The position numbers were made by a program, and so were the translations under genes. From Desulfovibrio sp. (lineage in GTDB: Bacteria > Desulfobacterota > Desulfovibrionia > Desulfovibrionales > Desulfovibrionaceae), in NCBI GenBank assembly GCA_014804865.1, contig JAAUYY010000095.1, positions 4,612-13,895 of the forward strand: 9,284 nucleotides of DNA, read 5' to 3'. Shown piece after piece: positions 1-5,582 of the stretch. Each line of letters begins with the position of its first letter. Positions within the stretch are counted from its first letter, which is position 1. The notes beneath the pieces are model-generated. The model was not told the origin of the DNA, did not search any database, and worked only from the letters and a program-made list of their open reading frames with translations.

Positions 1-983
1 GCATGATCGCCAAAGGCGAGCTTAATCGCCTTTGTCTCTGTGGCGTCGTTCAGTTGCGTCGATGTGGCGTGAGCGTTGATGTGTCCGATCTGTTCGGGTT
101 TGAGGCCCGCGTCTTTGAGCGCCCTCTTCATGGCGAGAGCCATACCCTCGCCTGTTTCATGCGGCGCGGTCATATGATGCGCGTCCGCGGACGCTCCATA
201 ACCCACCATTTCGGCGTAAATTTTCGCGCCTCTCTCCTTCGCGGCGTCCATATCTTCGAGCAAAAGCATACCCGCGCCCTCGCCGATAACAAACCCGTCC
301 CTGCCAGCGTCGAAGGGTCGCGAAGCTTTTTCGGGGGAATCGTTATAGTGGGTTGACAGGGCTTTAAGCGCCGTAAATCCGGAGACTCCAAGGGGAGTAA
401 TGGTCGACTCCACTCCTCCGGAGATAATCCGATCGCTTCTGCCGAGGAGAATTTCGTTAAACGCCGAGCCAACGGCGTGAATCCCCGAAGCGCAGGCCGT
501 GGTAGTAACGATGTTCGGGCCTTTCGCTCCAGTGAAAATGGATATTTGGCCCGGTCCCATATTGGAAATCAACATGGGGATCATAAAGGGAGAGATTTTG
601 TTTGGGCCGGATTCAAGCAATTTTGAATGCCATGTTTCCAGCGTCTTCAGACCGCCCAGCCCTATCCCCAAAATAACGCCCAGGTCTTCCGCGACATCGG
701 GGGTCATTTCGAGGTTCGCGTCTTCAAGGAGCATTTTCGCCGCGACTACCGAAAACTGCGTAAATCGATCCATCCTTTTGGCTTGTTTAGGGGGAATATG
801 CTTATCGGGATCGAAATCCTTTACCTCGCCCGCGATCCTCGAATTGTAGTCCGAGGCGTCAAAAAGGGTAATCGGCCCGAGGCCGCTTTCTCCGGCTAGA
901 ATTCGAGTCCATGATGTCGCGATGTCGTTGCCCAGCGGGGTTATCCCGGAAACGCCGGTGATCGCTACTCGCGGTCGGGTCAT
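1..983 (-). CDS. fabF: 3-oxoacyl-[ACP] synthase II (FabF), C-terminus beyond the window
   Basis: FabF catalyses decarboxylative condensation of malonyl-ACP with a growing acyl-ACP in type II fatty-acid elongation, in the cytoplasm. The minus-strand frame opens with MTRPRVAITGVSGITPLGND and gives 327 residues before the edge; the family is about 410 long, so some 85 C-terminal residues are missing. The nucleophile Cys164 lies in TTTACASG and the first active-site histidine, His305, in NAHATST. The second histidine (GHxxGAAG-type motif) would lie outside the window. SRPFDAGRDGFVIGEGAG is also typical of the family. The ATG at 983 follows AAAGGAG with 6-nt spacing, so the start is secure. The gene lies downstream of acpP on the same strand, behind an unusually long 382-nt gap with a terminator-like hairpin. 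Identity is certain as a KAS I/II-type synthase; FabF rather than FabB is inferred from the motifs and the acpP neighbour. Confidence 0.96.
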   Translation of the reverse strand, partial: MTRPRVAITGVSGITPLGNDIATSWTRILAGESGLGPITLFDASDYNSRIAGEVKDFDPDKHIPPKQAKRMDRFTQFSVVAAKMLLEDANLEMTPDVAEDLGVILGIGLGGLKTLETWHSKLLESGPNKISPFMIPMLISNMGPGQISIFTGAKGPNIVTTTACASGIHAVGSAFNEILLGRSDRIISGGVESTITPLGVSGFTALKALSTHYNDSPEKASRPFDAGRDGFVIGEGAGMLLLEDMDAAKERGAKIYAEMVGYGASADAHHMTAPHETGEGMALAMKRALKDAGLKPEQIGHINAHATSTQLNDATETKAIKLAFGDH

Positions 984-1019
984 AGTTGCTCCTTTCGGAT
1001 CGACGCGCCATGCGGTCGT

Positions 1020-1047
1020 AAAAAAATTAAACCGCCCGCTCCGGCGG
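1020..1047 (-). terminator. Intrinsic-terminator-like hairpin between acpP and fabF
   Basis: On the minus strand the stem CCGCC / GGCGG (1043-1047 with 1032-1036, loop GGAGCG) can be extended by two G-U pairs and is followed by TTTAATTTTTTT (1031-1020). This is the classical GC stem plus U-tract pattern for transcription coming from acpP. It ends only about 36 nt before the fabF ATG, leaving little room for a separate promoter. It may therefore be a partial terminator lowering fabF relative to acpP. An alternative reading is a promoter with TTTAAT as -10, but its best -35 (TTGCCC) is 20 bp away. Confidence 0.6.
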
Positions 1048-1271
1048 CCAGGGGCAAAAAGTCGCGCGCTCTCTCCCATCGGATCGCTAACGACAGGATC
1101 GCCTTGGCGCCGCTCTTTTAAGGAATCGACGCGAAAAGCGACGCGCGATTAGTCAAATCATCGCGAATAAAGCCGCGCGAAACACTGTGAAACAGGCCTG
1201 CCTCCTTCTCATAACGAATTTCGTTTGAAATTACTCCCGCGACGAGGCGGTCGCATAATTTCGCGGGCGTT

Positions 1272-1294
1272 TTTGGCCGCGCGAAGCGGCCAAA
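1272..1294. other. Perfect 9-bp stem-loop downstream of acpP
   Basis: TTTGGCCGC at 1272-1280 and GCGGCCAAA at 1286-1294 are exact reverse complements around a 5-nt loop (GCGAA on plus, TTCGC on minus). No U-tract follows on either strand, so it is more likely an mRNA 3'-end stabiliser, processing element or part of a longer leader than a standard terminator. Confidence 0.55.
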
Positions 1295-1323
1295 GCGAAT
1301 TGGAAAATCCGACTCGCCATAAC

Positions 1324-1354
1324 CGGCGCGGAGACTTCGCGCGTCGCCGCGCCG
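1324..1354 (-). other. 8-bp GC stem-loop right after the acpP stop
   Basis: CGGCGCGG (1324-1331) pairs exactly with CCGCGCCG (1347-1354) around a 15-nt loop. It begins 11 nt past the acpP stop codon in the acpP transcript and has no U-tract. A role as a 3' stabilising structure for an abundant acpP mRNA is inferred from position only. Confidence 0.5.
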
Positions 1355-1365
1355 ATAGTAGGGGA

Positions 1366-1608
1366 CTACTTATCCTTGTTTTGATTGTTTTCGATAAAAT
1401 CGATGGCGTCTTGCACCTTCAAGATTTTCTGGGAATCGTCGTCGGCGATCTCGATGTCGAACTCTTCCTCCATAGCCATGATAAGCTCGGTCAGATCAAG
1501 ACTGTCCGCGCCCAGCGCCTCGAATGTGGAGTCCGGTTTCACCTCGTCCGGACTGACGTTCAGTTGTTCCACAATGATCTTTTTTACCTTGTCAGCTACT
1601 TCAGACAT
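1366..1608 (-). CDS. acpP: Acyl carrier protein (AcpP)
   Basis: ACP carries acyl intermediates on a 4'-phosphopantetheine arm through all steps of fatty-acid synthesis in the cytoplasm. The 80-residue product has the normal family length, an acidic four-helix pattern, and the attachment site [12 protein letters not shown] with Ser36 as the modified serine. The ATG at 1608 has a strong GGAGG six bases upstream. The variant [10 protein letters not shown], rather than the DSLDTVELVM common in gamma-proteobacteria, recalls Desulfovibrio and chlamydial ACPs, from memory of those families. The tail (QNKDK) is short and charged. It lies 60 nt downstream of fabG and upstream of fabF, the classical fab order. 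Stem-loops lie on both sides of the gene, suggesting that its mRNA is processed or stabilised separately. Confidence 0.98.
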   Translation of the reverse strand: MSEVADKVKKIIVEQLNVSPDEVKPDSTFEALGADSLDLTELIMAMEEEFDIEIADDDSQKILKVQDAIDFIENNQNKDK

Positions 1609-1625
1609 ATTTTCCTCCAGTTTAA

Positions 1626-1646
1626 GGCCCGACGCGAAGCCGGGCC
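1626..1646 (-). other. Stem-loop between fabG and acpP
   Basis: GGCCCG (1626-1631) and CGGGCC (1641-1646) form a perfect 6-bp GC stem around a 9-nt loop. It sits in the 60-nt gap between the fabG stop and the acpP ribosome binding site. On the minus strand it is followed by TTAAACT, too short a U-run for a confident terminator. It could uncouple acpP message stability from that of fabG. Confidence 0.45.
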
Positions 1647-1668
1647 AACGAGCCCTAACGAAAGACGG

Positions 1669-2424
1669 TCAGGCGTACATGCCGCCGTTGACGGCTATAA
1701 CCTGTCCTGTAATATACGACGCTTTGTCGGAGGCGAGAAAGACGACGGCGTTGGCCACGTCTTCCGCCAAACCAAGCCTTTTCAAGGGAATGGACTCGAT
1801 GTAGGAACGTCGCGTCGCCTCGTCAAGGCCGGCGGTCATCTCCGTCTCGATGAAACCGGGGGCGACGGCGTTTACAGTTATGTTCCTCGAGGCGAGTTCC
1901 CGGGAGCAAGCCTTGGTAAGCCCTATAAGGCCCGCCTTCGACGCGCTGTAATTGGTCTGGCCCGCGTTTCCCATCTGCCCGACGACGGAACTTATGTTGA
2001 CGATTCTTCCGAAGCGTCTTTTGGTCATGATTTTCGCGGCTTCGCGCGAGCAAACGAACGCGCCGGTAAGGTTCACGTCAATGACTCGCTCGAAAGCCTC
2101 GTCTTTCATGCGCAAAAGGAGTCCATCCTTGGTAATTCCAGCGTTGTTGATCAACGCGGATAGATTTATTTTGTCCTTTATCTCCGCGGCGAATAAGGCC
2201 TCGACCGCCGCGGGATCGCCCACATCCAGGGCGAAGGCGAGCGCTTTGCCGCCAGTTTTACGAATCTCCTCGACTGTTTTTTCCGCCTCGTCCGGGCGGC
2301 TTACGTAAGTCAGGATAATCTGGAAGCCGGAGTTCGCCAACCCCAGGGCGATAGCTTTGCCTATCCCGCGCGAACCGCCGGTTACCAGCGCCGTTGGGCG
2401 TTCGCCGTCCAGCTGATTAATCAT
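1669..2424 (-). CDS. fabG: 3-oxoacyl-[ACP] reductase (FabG)
   Basis: FabG reduces 3-oxoacyl-ACP to 3-hydroxyacyl-ACP with NADPH, the second step of each elongation cycle. The 251-residue protein is a classical short-chain dehydrogenase: cofactor motif TGGSRGIG at 15-22, NNAG at 93-96, and catalytic Asn118, Ser146, Tyr159 and Lys163 (YSASK 159-163). The end VNGGMYA and GFIETEMT are typical of FabG. The frame is open further upstream, but the ATG at 2424 is chosen because AAAAGGA lies about 8 nt before it and the protein then has normal length. It is first in the visible fabG-acpP-fabF series. The next gene upstream is divergent, so transcription probably starts in 2425-2793. Members of this superfamily differ widely in substrate; FabG is favoured by sequence and by the acpP neighbour. 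Confidence 0.96.
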   Translation of the reverse strand: MINQLDGERPTALVTGGSRGIGKAIALGLANSGFQIILTYVSRPDEAEKTVEEIRKTGGKALAFALDVGDPAAVEALFAAEIKDKINLSALINNAGITKDGLLLRMKDEAFERVIDVNLTGAFVCSREAAKIMTKRRFGRIVNISSVVGQMGNAGQTNYSASKAGLIGLTKACSRELASRNITVNAVAPGFIETEMTAGLDEATRRSYIESIPLKRLGLAEDVANAVVFLASDKASYITGQVIAVNGGMYA

Positions 2425-2492
2425 CGAATAAGTCCTTTTCCGCAATCTCGGCGGATCGCGGCCCCAAATTGATATTTCGCAGTTCAAGTCAT

Positions 2493-2521
2493 TCCATAAA
2501 CTATCTTTCCAATAAGTTCAA
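2493..2521 (-). promoter_or_regulatory. Candidate fabG promoter
   Basis: On the minus strand TTGAAC (2521-2516) and TATGGA (2498-2493) are separated by exactly 17 bp, placing a start near 2486 and a leader of about 60 nt before the fabG ATG. The match to the sigma-70 consensus is only partial (4/6 and 3/6), so this is a weak call made by spacing and position. Confidence 0.3.
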
Positions 2522-2529
2522 GGCGCTTC

Positions 2530-2555
2530 GCGTCGACCTTGACAGTGGTCGACGC
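2530..2555. promoter_or_regulatory. Operator-like perfect inverted repeat
   Basis: GCGTCGACC (2530-2538) and GGTCGACGC (2547-2555) are exact reverse complements with an 8-bp spacer TTGACAGT. Half-site centres are 17 bp apart, compatible with a dimeric repressor contacting adjacent turns. The spacer contains a perfect -35 hexamer TTGACA, so a bound protein would block polymerase. The regulator is unknown and not encoded in the window. Confidence 0.5.
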
Positions 2556-2570
2556 TATACCCAATATAAT
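2539..2570 (+). promoter_or_regulatory. Candidate promoter for the 2794 gene
   Basis: A perfect TTGACA (2539-2544) and a perfect TATAAT (2565-2570) face the gene at 2794. The spacer is 20 bp, longer than the optimal 17, so activity may be weak or may need a factor that twists the DNA. The start would be near 2577, giving an untranslated leader of roughly 215 nt. Confidence 0.4.
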
Positions 2571-2578
2571 CAGGCGTC

Positions 2579-2607
2579 GGGGCGAGCGGAAAGATTTCCG
2601 TTTCCCC
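2579..2607 (+). other. Stem-loop at the start of the 2794 leader
   Basis: GGGG (2579-2582) with CCCC (2604-2607) and AGCGGAAA (2585-2592) with TTTCCGTT (2595-2602, including one G-U pair) give an almost continuous stem with a small internal asymmetry. The innermost pairs must open to make a loop. It would form at the 5' end of the predicted rightward transcript; it could protect the mRNA or have no function. Confidence 0.35.
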
Positions 2608-2793
2608 TATAAAAATTATGGCGAAATCCCGAGCGGGTATCCCGGCGTCGCGTCGCTGTAAATTCGCGATTCTCCCAGGCCAGAGCCTCCCGTTCTTTGG
2701 CGAGCGCGAGCCAATAGACGCGAAGAGTCGGGCTTAAGCGCGCCGAAGTTTTCAGGAAAACATATTTTATGCGCATGACATAAGGATAAAGGT

Positions 2794-3357
2794 ATGACCT
2801 TAATGGATTGGGCCGTCGTCGGAGCTCTCCTTATAGGCGTCATAGTCTGGCAGTTCAGGAAAATGCGGAGGGGAATCCGCACCCTCGACGACGACCGACA
2901 GACGCAAATGGAAAGGATAGAAGACGGGAAAAGACGACTGGCCGAAGACAGGAAAAATATTTCCGCCGAGGAGCGTCTCATGGTCGTTCGCGCGGCCATG
3001 GAAGATCTGCTCCGGCTCGACGGCGATCCGGAGGGCTGTCGCGTAATTTCCCAGGGACGAAGGCTGGAGTTGGCCACTCCAAGAGGGGCTTGGCGAGTGG
3101 AGCTAGTCATGGACGAGAGGAAATTGCGCTCGACGCGCAAGGTGTTGCATGGCAGAAGTCGATGGCTATTAAGCGGATTTGGCCATTACGAGCATCATGA
3201 GGATCCGGCGGGTCTCCTGAAAAGTCTGAACGAACGTTTCCATTCCGACGAATGGGAGGCGGATGGCCCGGCGCATCTCGCGAGACGATACTCGGGGCGA
3301 GGCGTTCATCCTGAAAAGTCCTCCGCTCGGTCGGGGCGCGTCTCGACGCGTCGCTAG
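2794..3357 (+). CDS. Unknown single-pass membrane protein with coiled-coil-like segment
   Basis: I do not recognise this 187-residue protein. It begins with MTLMDWAVVGALLIGVIVWQ, one hydrophobic helix (about residues 4-21) followed by a basic stretch (RKMRRG), predicting N-terminus out and the bulk in the cytoplasm. Residues 28-75 are highly charged and heptad-like (RQTQMERIEDGKRRLAEDRK), probably a coiled coil. Residues 80-150 look like a compact mixed domain with regular hydrophobics (WRVELVMD, WLLSGFGHYEHHED). The last 25 residues are Arg/Ser/Gly-rich and probably disordered. The ATG at 2794 follows AAGGA with 7-nt spacing; Met4 is a possible alternative start. Its reading direction differs from both neighbouring clusters, so it is probably a single-gene unit controlled by the palindromic region upstream. 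No enzyme motif is visible; a scaffold or envelope role is only a guess. Confidence 0.75.
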   Translation: MTLMDWAVVGALLIGVIVWQFRKMRRGIRTLDDDRQTQMERIEDGKRRLAEDRKNISAEERLMVVRAAMEDLLRLDGDPEGCRVISQGRRLELATPRGAWRVELVMDERKLRSTRKVLHGRSRWLLSGFGHYEHHEDPAGLLKSLNERFHSDEWEADGPAHLARRYSGRGVHPEKSSARSGRVSTRR

Positions 3358-3503
3358 ACTCTTAAAATATATCTTCATAACCGTTTCTCAAACGGCCATG
3401 AAGAATATCATTCGCCAGAAAACGCGGTTCCTGGCTCATTCTCGCCGCTTATCGCTGCACGCCGCATTATAAATTCCGGCTTTGGAAGGCGCGAGACAGC
3501 TTC
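3358..3503. other. Convergent intergenic gap with a short hairpin
   Basis: This 146-nt gap lies between the ends of the 2794 gene and nikO. The only structure I see is CCGTTT-CTC-AAACGG (3381-3395), a 6-bp stem with a 3-nt loop. On the minus strand it is followed by the AT-rich TTATGAAGATATATTTT and on the plus strand by CCATGAAG. It may be a weak terminator for nikO; no strong terminator is visible for either gene. Confidence 0.35.
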
Positions 3504-4187
3504 TTATTCGCGAAGCAGCCTTCCGTCTTTAAGTCTTACTATTTTCGCCCCCAGCTCCTCCAGAAACCCCATATCGTGCGAAATTACGATCGCGGCCCGA
3601 TTCAGGCTCGAGATTGTCTCGCGAACCCGCGCGGACGCTTTTTCGTCGAGTTCGTTCAGCGGCTCGTCCAGCAAAATCAGCCTTGGGCGCATTACAAGAA
3701 TCGAGGCGATCGCGACGAGCTTCTTTTCCCCGCCGGACAGATTCCAGGAAATTCTTTCTCCGTAGTCGCCCAAGCCTAGCGCGAGCAACGTTTCCTCCGC
3801 CCGCGCTCTCGCCTCCTCTGGGGAAAGGCCGAGATTGAGCGGGCCGAAAACGAGATCCTCCATTACTGTCGGAAAAATTAGCTGATCGTCCGAATTTTGC
3901 AAAACGTATCCGACGACGCCTCTCAAATATTGGAAATCCTTTTCGGTCTCCACGCGTCGCGAATTTAAAAATATCGAGCCCGCCGATTTGGAAAGTCCCG
4001 TCACGCAACGGAAGAGCGTCGTTTTTCCGCTTCCGTTAGAGCCTACGAGGCCAAACTTTTCGCCGTCGCGAACTTCGAGATTGACATCGCGAAGAACGAG
4101 ACGCTCTGGCGCTCCCGGATAGGAGCAGGAGAGGTTCTCCAGCTTTAGAAGCGGCGCGGCCTGATCGACCGGTTCAGATATGATCAT
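3504..4187 (-). CDS. nikO: ECF nickel/cobalt transporter ATPase (NikO/CbiO)
   Basis: This is the ATP-hydrolysing subunit that powers metal uptake through NikQ and NikM, on the cytoplasmic face. From the ATG at 4187 it has 227 residues with Walker A GSNGSGKT (49-56), Q-loop Gln97 (LQNSDDQLIFP, where the DDQLF-like stretch is typical of CbiO/EcfA), signature LSGGE (150-154), Walker B LILLDE (170-175) and switch His204. The D-loop reads LNELD rather than the usual SxLD-like sequence. The frame extends to a TTG at 4229, but that codon has a poorly placed ribosome site, so the ATG is preferred. The start overlaps the nikQ end by 14 nt, implying translational coupling. The protein is short and lacks the C-terminal extension seen in some EcfA proteins. 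It is last in the operon. Nickel versus cobalt cannot be read from the ATPase; context decides. Confidence 0.93.
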   Translation of the reverse strand: MIISEPVDQAAPLLKLENLSCSYPGAPERLVLRDVNLEVRDGEKFGLVGSNGSGKTTLFRCVTGLSKSAGSIFLNSRRVETEKDFQYLRGVVGYVLQNSDDQLIFPTVMEDLVFGPLNLGLSPEEARARAEETLLALGLGDYGERISWNLSGGEKKLVAIASILVMRPRLILLDEPLNELDEKASARVRETISSLNRAAIVISHDMGFLEELGAKIVRLKDGRLLRE

Positions 4188-4923
4188 TAAAAAATCCGGT
4201 TTCAATTCCCAAAAGCGTCGCGCCGACAAAACCTAAAAGCAAAGAGAAAAAAACGTCGGCTCGCGAAAAGGCAAAATTGGCCGTCTCTGGAAGCGCGCCA
4301 GAGTAGGCGCGCAACAACATCGCTTCTCGCGTCTTCTCGGCTCGATCCCTCGCCCTGACGAGAAAGATCGCCAACAGCGCGGCTATAGTCCTGTAAGTTC
4401 GCCAGTTATTTCCCAGCTTGAAGCGACGCAAGCGGGTTGCTTCCGACATCGCGCGCCATTCCTCCCGAAGAACCTGTATGTTTCTCCCCATGAGCAGGAG
4501 AATCCAAATTAATTTCGCTGGAAACCCGAGTTTGCGCATGGCTCCGCCAAGCCTCGAAACGGACATGGGAAAAATCAGCGCCATGAATAGAAAAAAAATG
4601 GCGTTGGCCTTAAGGGTTACCAGAGCGGCCAGACGCGTTCCTTCGGCTGTTATTTTCAGAAAGCCCCATTGCCAGATTACGGTTCCCGGCGTCGACCAGG
4701 AAACCGTAACCCAGACAAGGAGAATAAAGGCGTTTGCCGCGAGAAGGCGGCTGAAAAAAATGGACGCTTCCGGAGCGGCCAGGATAACGAAAAAGAGGCA
4801 GATTACAAAAGCCGCGACGCAAGCCGCGAGACTGTTAAGACAAGCGACGAGGACAGAGAGCAGAAAGGCGCCGCAGAGAGCGCTTCTCGGATCTATCGCG
4901 CCGCAAACGCTTTTTATATTCAA
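4174..4923 (-). CDS. nikQ: ECF transporter transmembrane coupling protein (NikQ/CbiQ, EcfT family)
   Basis: NikQ is the membrane T-component that connects NikM to the NikO ATPase. The 249-residue protein has several hydrophobic helices (about 16-35, 36-50, 60-76, 97-120, 180-190, 222-240) and the two cytoplasmic coupling motifs of the EcfT family, here EATRLRRF (161-168) and EAMLLRAYSG (200-209). Both depart from the usual Ala-Arg-Gly: Arg and Ala stand where Gly is normal. The start is a TTG at 4923, overlapping the nikL stop as TTGA; no ATG follows until deep inside the gene, and the N-terminal IDPRSAL segment fits family starts. The ribosome binding site is weak (GAAAG), consistent with translation coupled to nikL. 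It overlaps nikO by 14 nt. Confidence 0.92.
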   Translation of the reverse strand: MNIKSVCGAIDPRSALCGAFLLSVLVACLNSLAACVAAFVICLFFVILAAPEASIFFSRLLAANAFILLVWVTVSWSTPGTVIWQWGFLKITAEGTRLAALVTLKANAIFFLFMALIFPMSVSRLGGAMRKLGFPAKLIWILLLMGRNIQVLREEWRAMSEATRLRRFKLGNNWRTYRTIAALLAIFLVRARDRAEKTREAMLLRAYSGALPETANFAFSRADVFFSLLLGFVGATLLGIETGFFNDHI

Positions 4924-5582
4924 GATGTCTTTCGTCTCGAGCGGAAGATCAGATAAACGCCGATAATGCCAACGATCCAGCCTATTCCGCCGATGATTTC
5001 GGCGAGACTCGGACCTTCCTCGCCGCGGGAGGCGAGACGCTGACGCAAGGGAGCCACGCTTTTTTCCACTTCTTCCCTAATAATGCTTCGCGCGCGGTCG
5101 GGCGTAAGAGTTTCGTCGGCTGGACTCGCGATCGCCGGAGCAGGAGGAATCGACGGAGTCGCTTCGGGGGTAGCGATCCCCGCTTTTTGATCCTGTTCGC
5201 GCTGTTCGATAGCCGAGGCGTCAAAACCGGCGGTCAGGGACGCGGCCGCGTAAAGCTCCGAGGCGTCCATGGTCCATTCGCGGTGATGGCCTTGACCGGC
5301 GTTAACATCGATAACCAGACCATGCCCTTCGCGCACGACACTGGGGACTTTAAAGACATACTGGCCTACAGAGTTTGTCCGTCCGCTCGCGAGAGTCCGA
5401 CGAGTCGCTTCATCGATAATCGTAACGACCGCGTCTCGGGCTGGACGATCTTTTCCAAAATTGCTTTCGACTATGATTTCGTCGTTTTCGAGCCATGCGA
5501 ATACGTTGAGCCTGTGCGCCAGCGCGTCGGAAAAAGCGCAGAGAACAATTAGCGCGGCCAGAAGAAAAGGCGTGATTTTCAT
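4920..5582 (-). CDS. nikL: Nickel ECF transporter accessory protein NikL
   Basis: NikL is one of the two extra extracytoplasmic subunits that in some lineages replace NikN/CbiN in nickel ECF transporters. The 220-residue protein has an N-terminal signal peptide with cleavage likely after ALA (20-22), exposing His23. A beta-sandwich-like domain of the transthyretin/carboxypeptidase-regulatory type follows (about 25-105, with GQYVFKVP and His99-His100). Next comes a Pro/Ala-rich linker, then an amphipathic segment (RARSIIREEVEKSVAPLRQRL), and a C-terminal helix (IIGGIGWIVGIIGVYLIFRSR) ending in a basic tail. Two ATGs lie in tandem at 5585 and 5582; AAGGAG is 3 nt from the first and 6 nt from the second, so the second is chosen. 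The nikM stop overlaps both. The identification rests on domain order plus operon position. Confidence 0.86.
   Translation of the reverse strand: MKITPFLLAALIVLCAFSDALAHRLNVFAWLENDEIIVESNFGKDRPARDAVVTIIDEATRRTLASGRTNSVGQYVFKVPSVVREGHGLVIDVNAGQGHHREWTMDASELYAAASLTAGFDASAIEQREQDQKAGIATPEATPSIPPAPAIASPADETLTPDRARSIIREEVEKSVAPLRQRLASRGEEGPSLAEIIGGIGWIVGIIGVYLIFRSRRKTS

Larger units (their letters stand above)
984..1365. other. Long acpP-fabF intergenic region with three stem-loops
   Basis: These 382 bases carry no convincing protein gene. Read on the minus strand from acpP to fabF they hold a GC-rich stem-loop 12 nt after the acpP stop (1324-1354), a second perfect stem-loop (1272-1294), a short palindrome AACGAATTTCGTT (1213-1225), an orphan Shine-Dalgarno-like AAGGAGG (1201-1207), and a terminator-like hairpin (1020-1047) just before the fabF ribosome binding site. 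I could not find a strong promoter here. The region could be an acpP 3' UTR plus a fabF leader, or could encode a small RNA; the sequence alone does not decide. Confidence 0.6.
2425..2793. other. Divergent intergenic regulatory region
   Basis: These 369 bases separate fabG (minus) from the unknown gene at 2794 (plus). They hold a weak fabG promoter candidate, a perfect inverted repeat with consensus-like promoter hexamers facing right, and a hairpin just after the predicted rightward start. No convincing protein or RNA gene is seen; the open frames here lack family features and a ribosome binding site. Confidence 0.55.

Noticed and set aside
984..1365. tRNA or known riboswitch in the acpP-fabF gap
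   Set aside because: No cloverleaf with T-loop GTTCGAAT-like sequence and no recognisable aptamer core was found; only simple stem-loops are visible.
1225..2163. 312-codon plus-strand open frame opposite acpP and fabG
   Set aside because: It is antisense to two genes with intact catalytic motifs, lacks a ribosome site and family features, and is explained by codon bias of the minus-strand genes.
2616..3140. 174-codon minus-strand open frame opposite the 2794 gene
   Set aside because: The plus-strand frame has a better ribosome site, a clear membrane helix and domain-like hydrophobic pattern; the minus frame is Ser/Arg-rich and shadow-like.
4188..4229. Extended nikO start at a TTG (4229)
   Set aside because: The TTG has AGGT directly adjacent to it instead of a spaced ribosome site, while the ATG at 4187 gives normal family length and a short overlap with nikQ.
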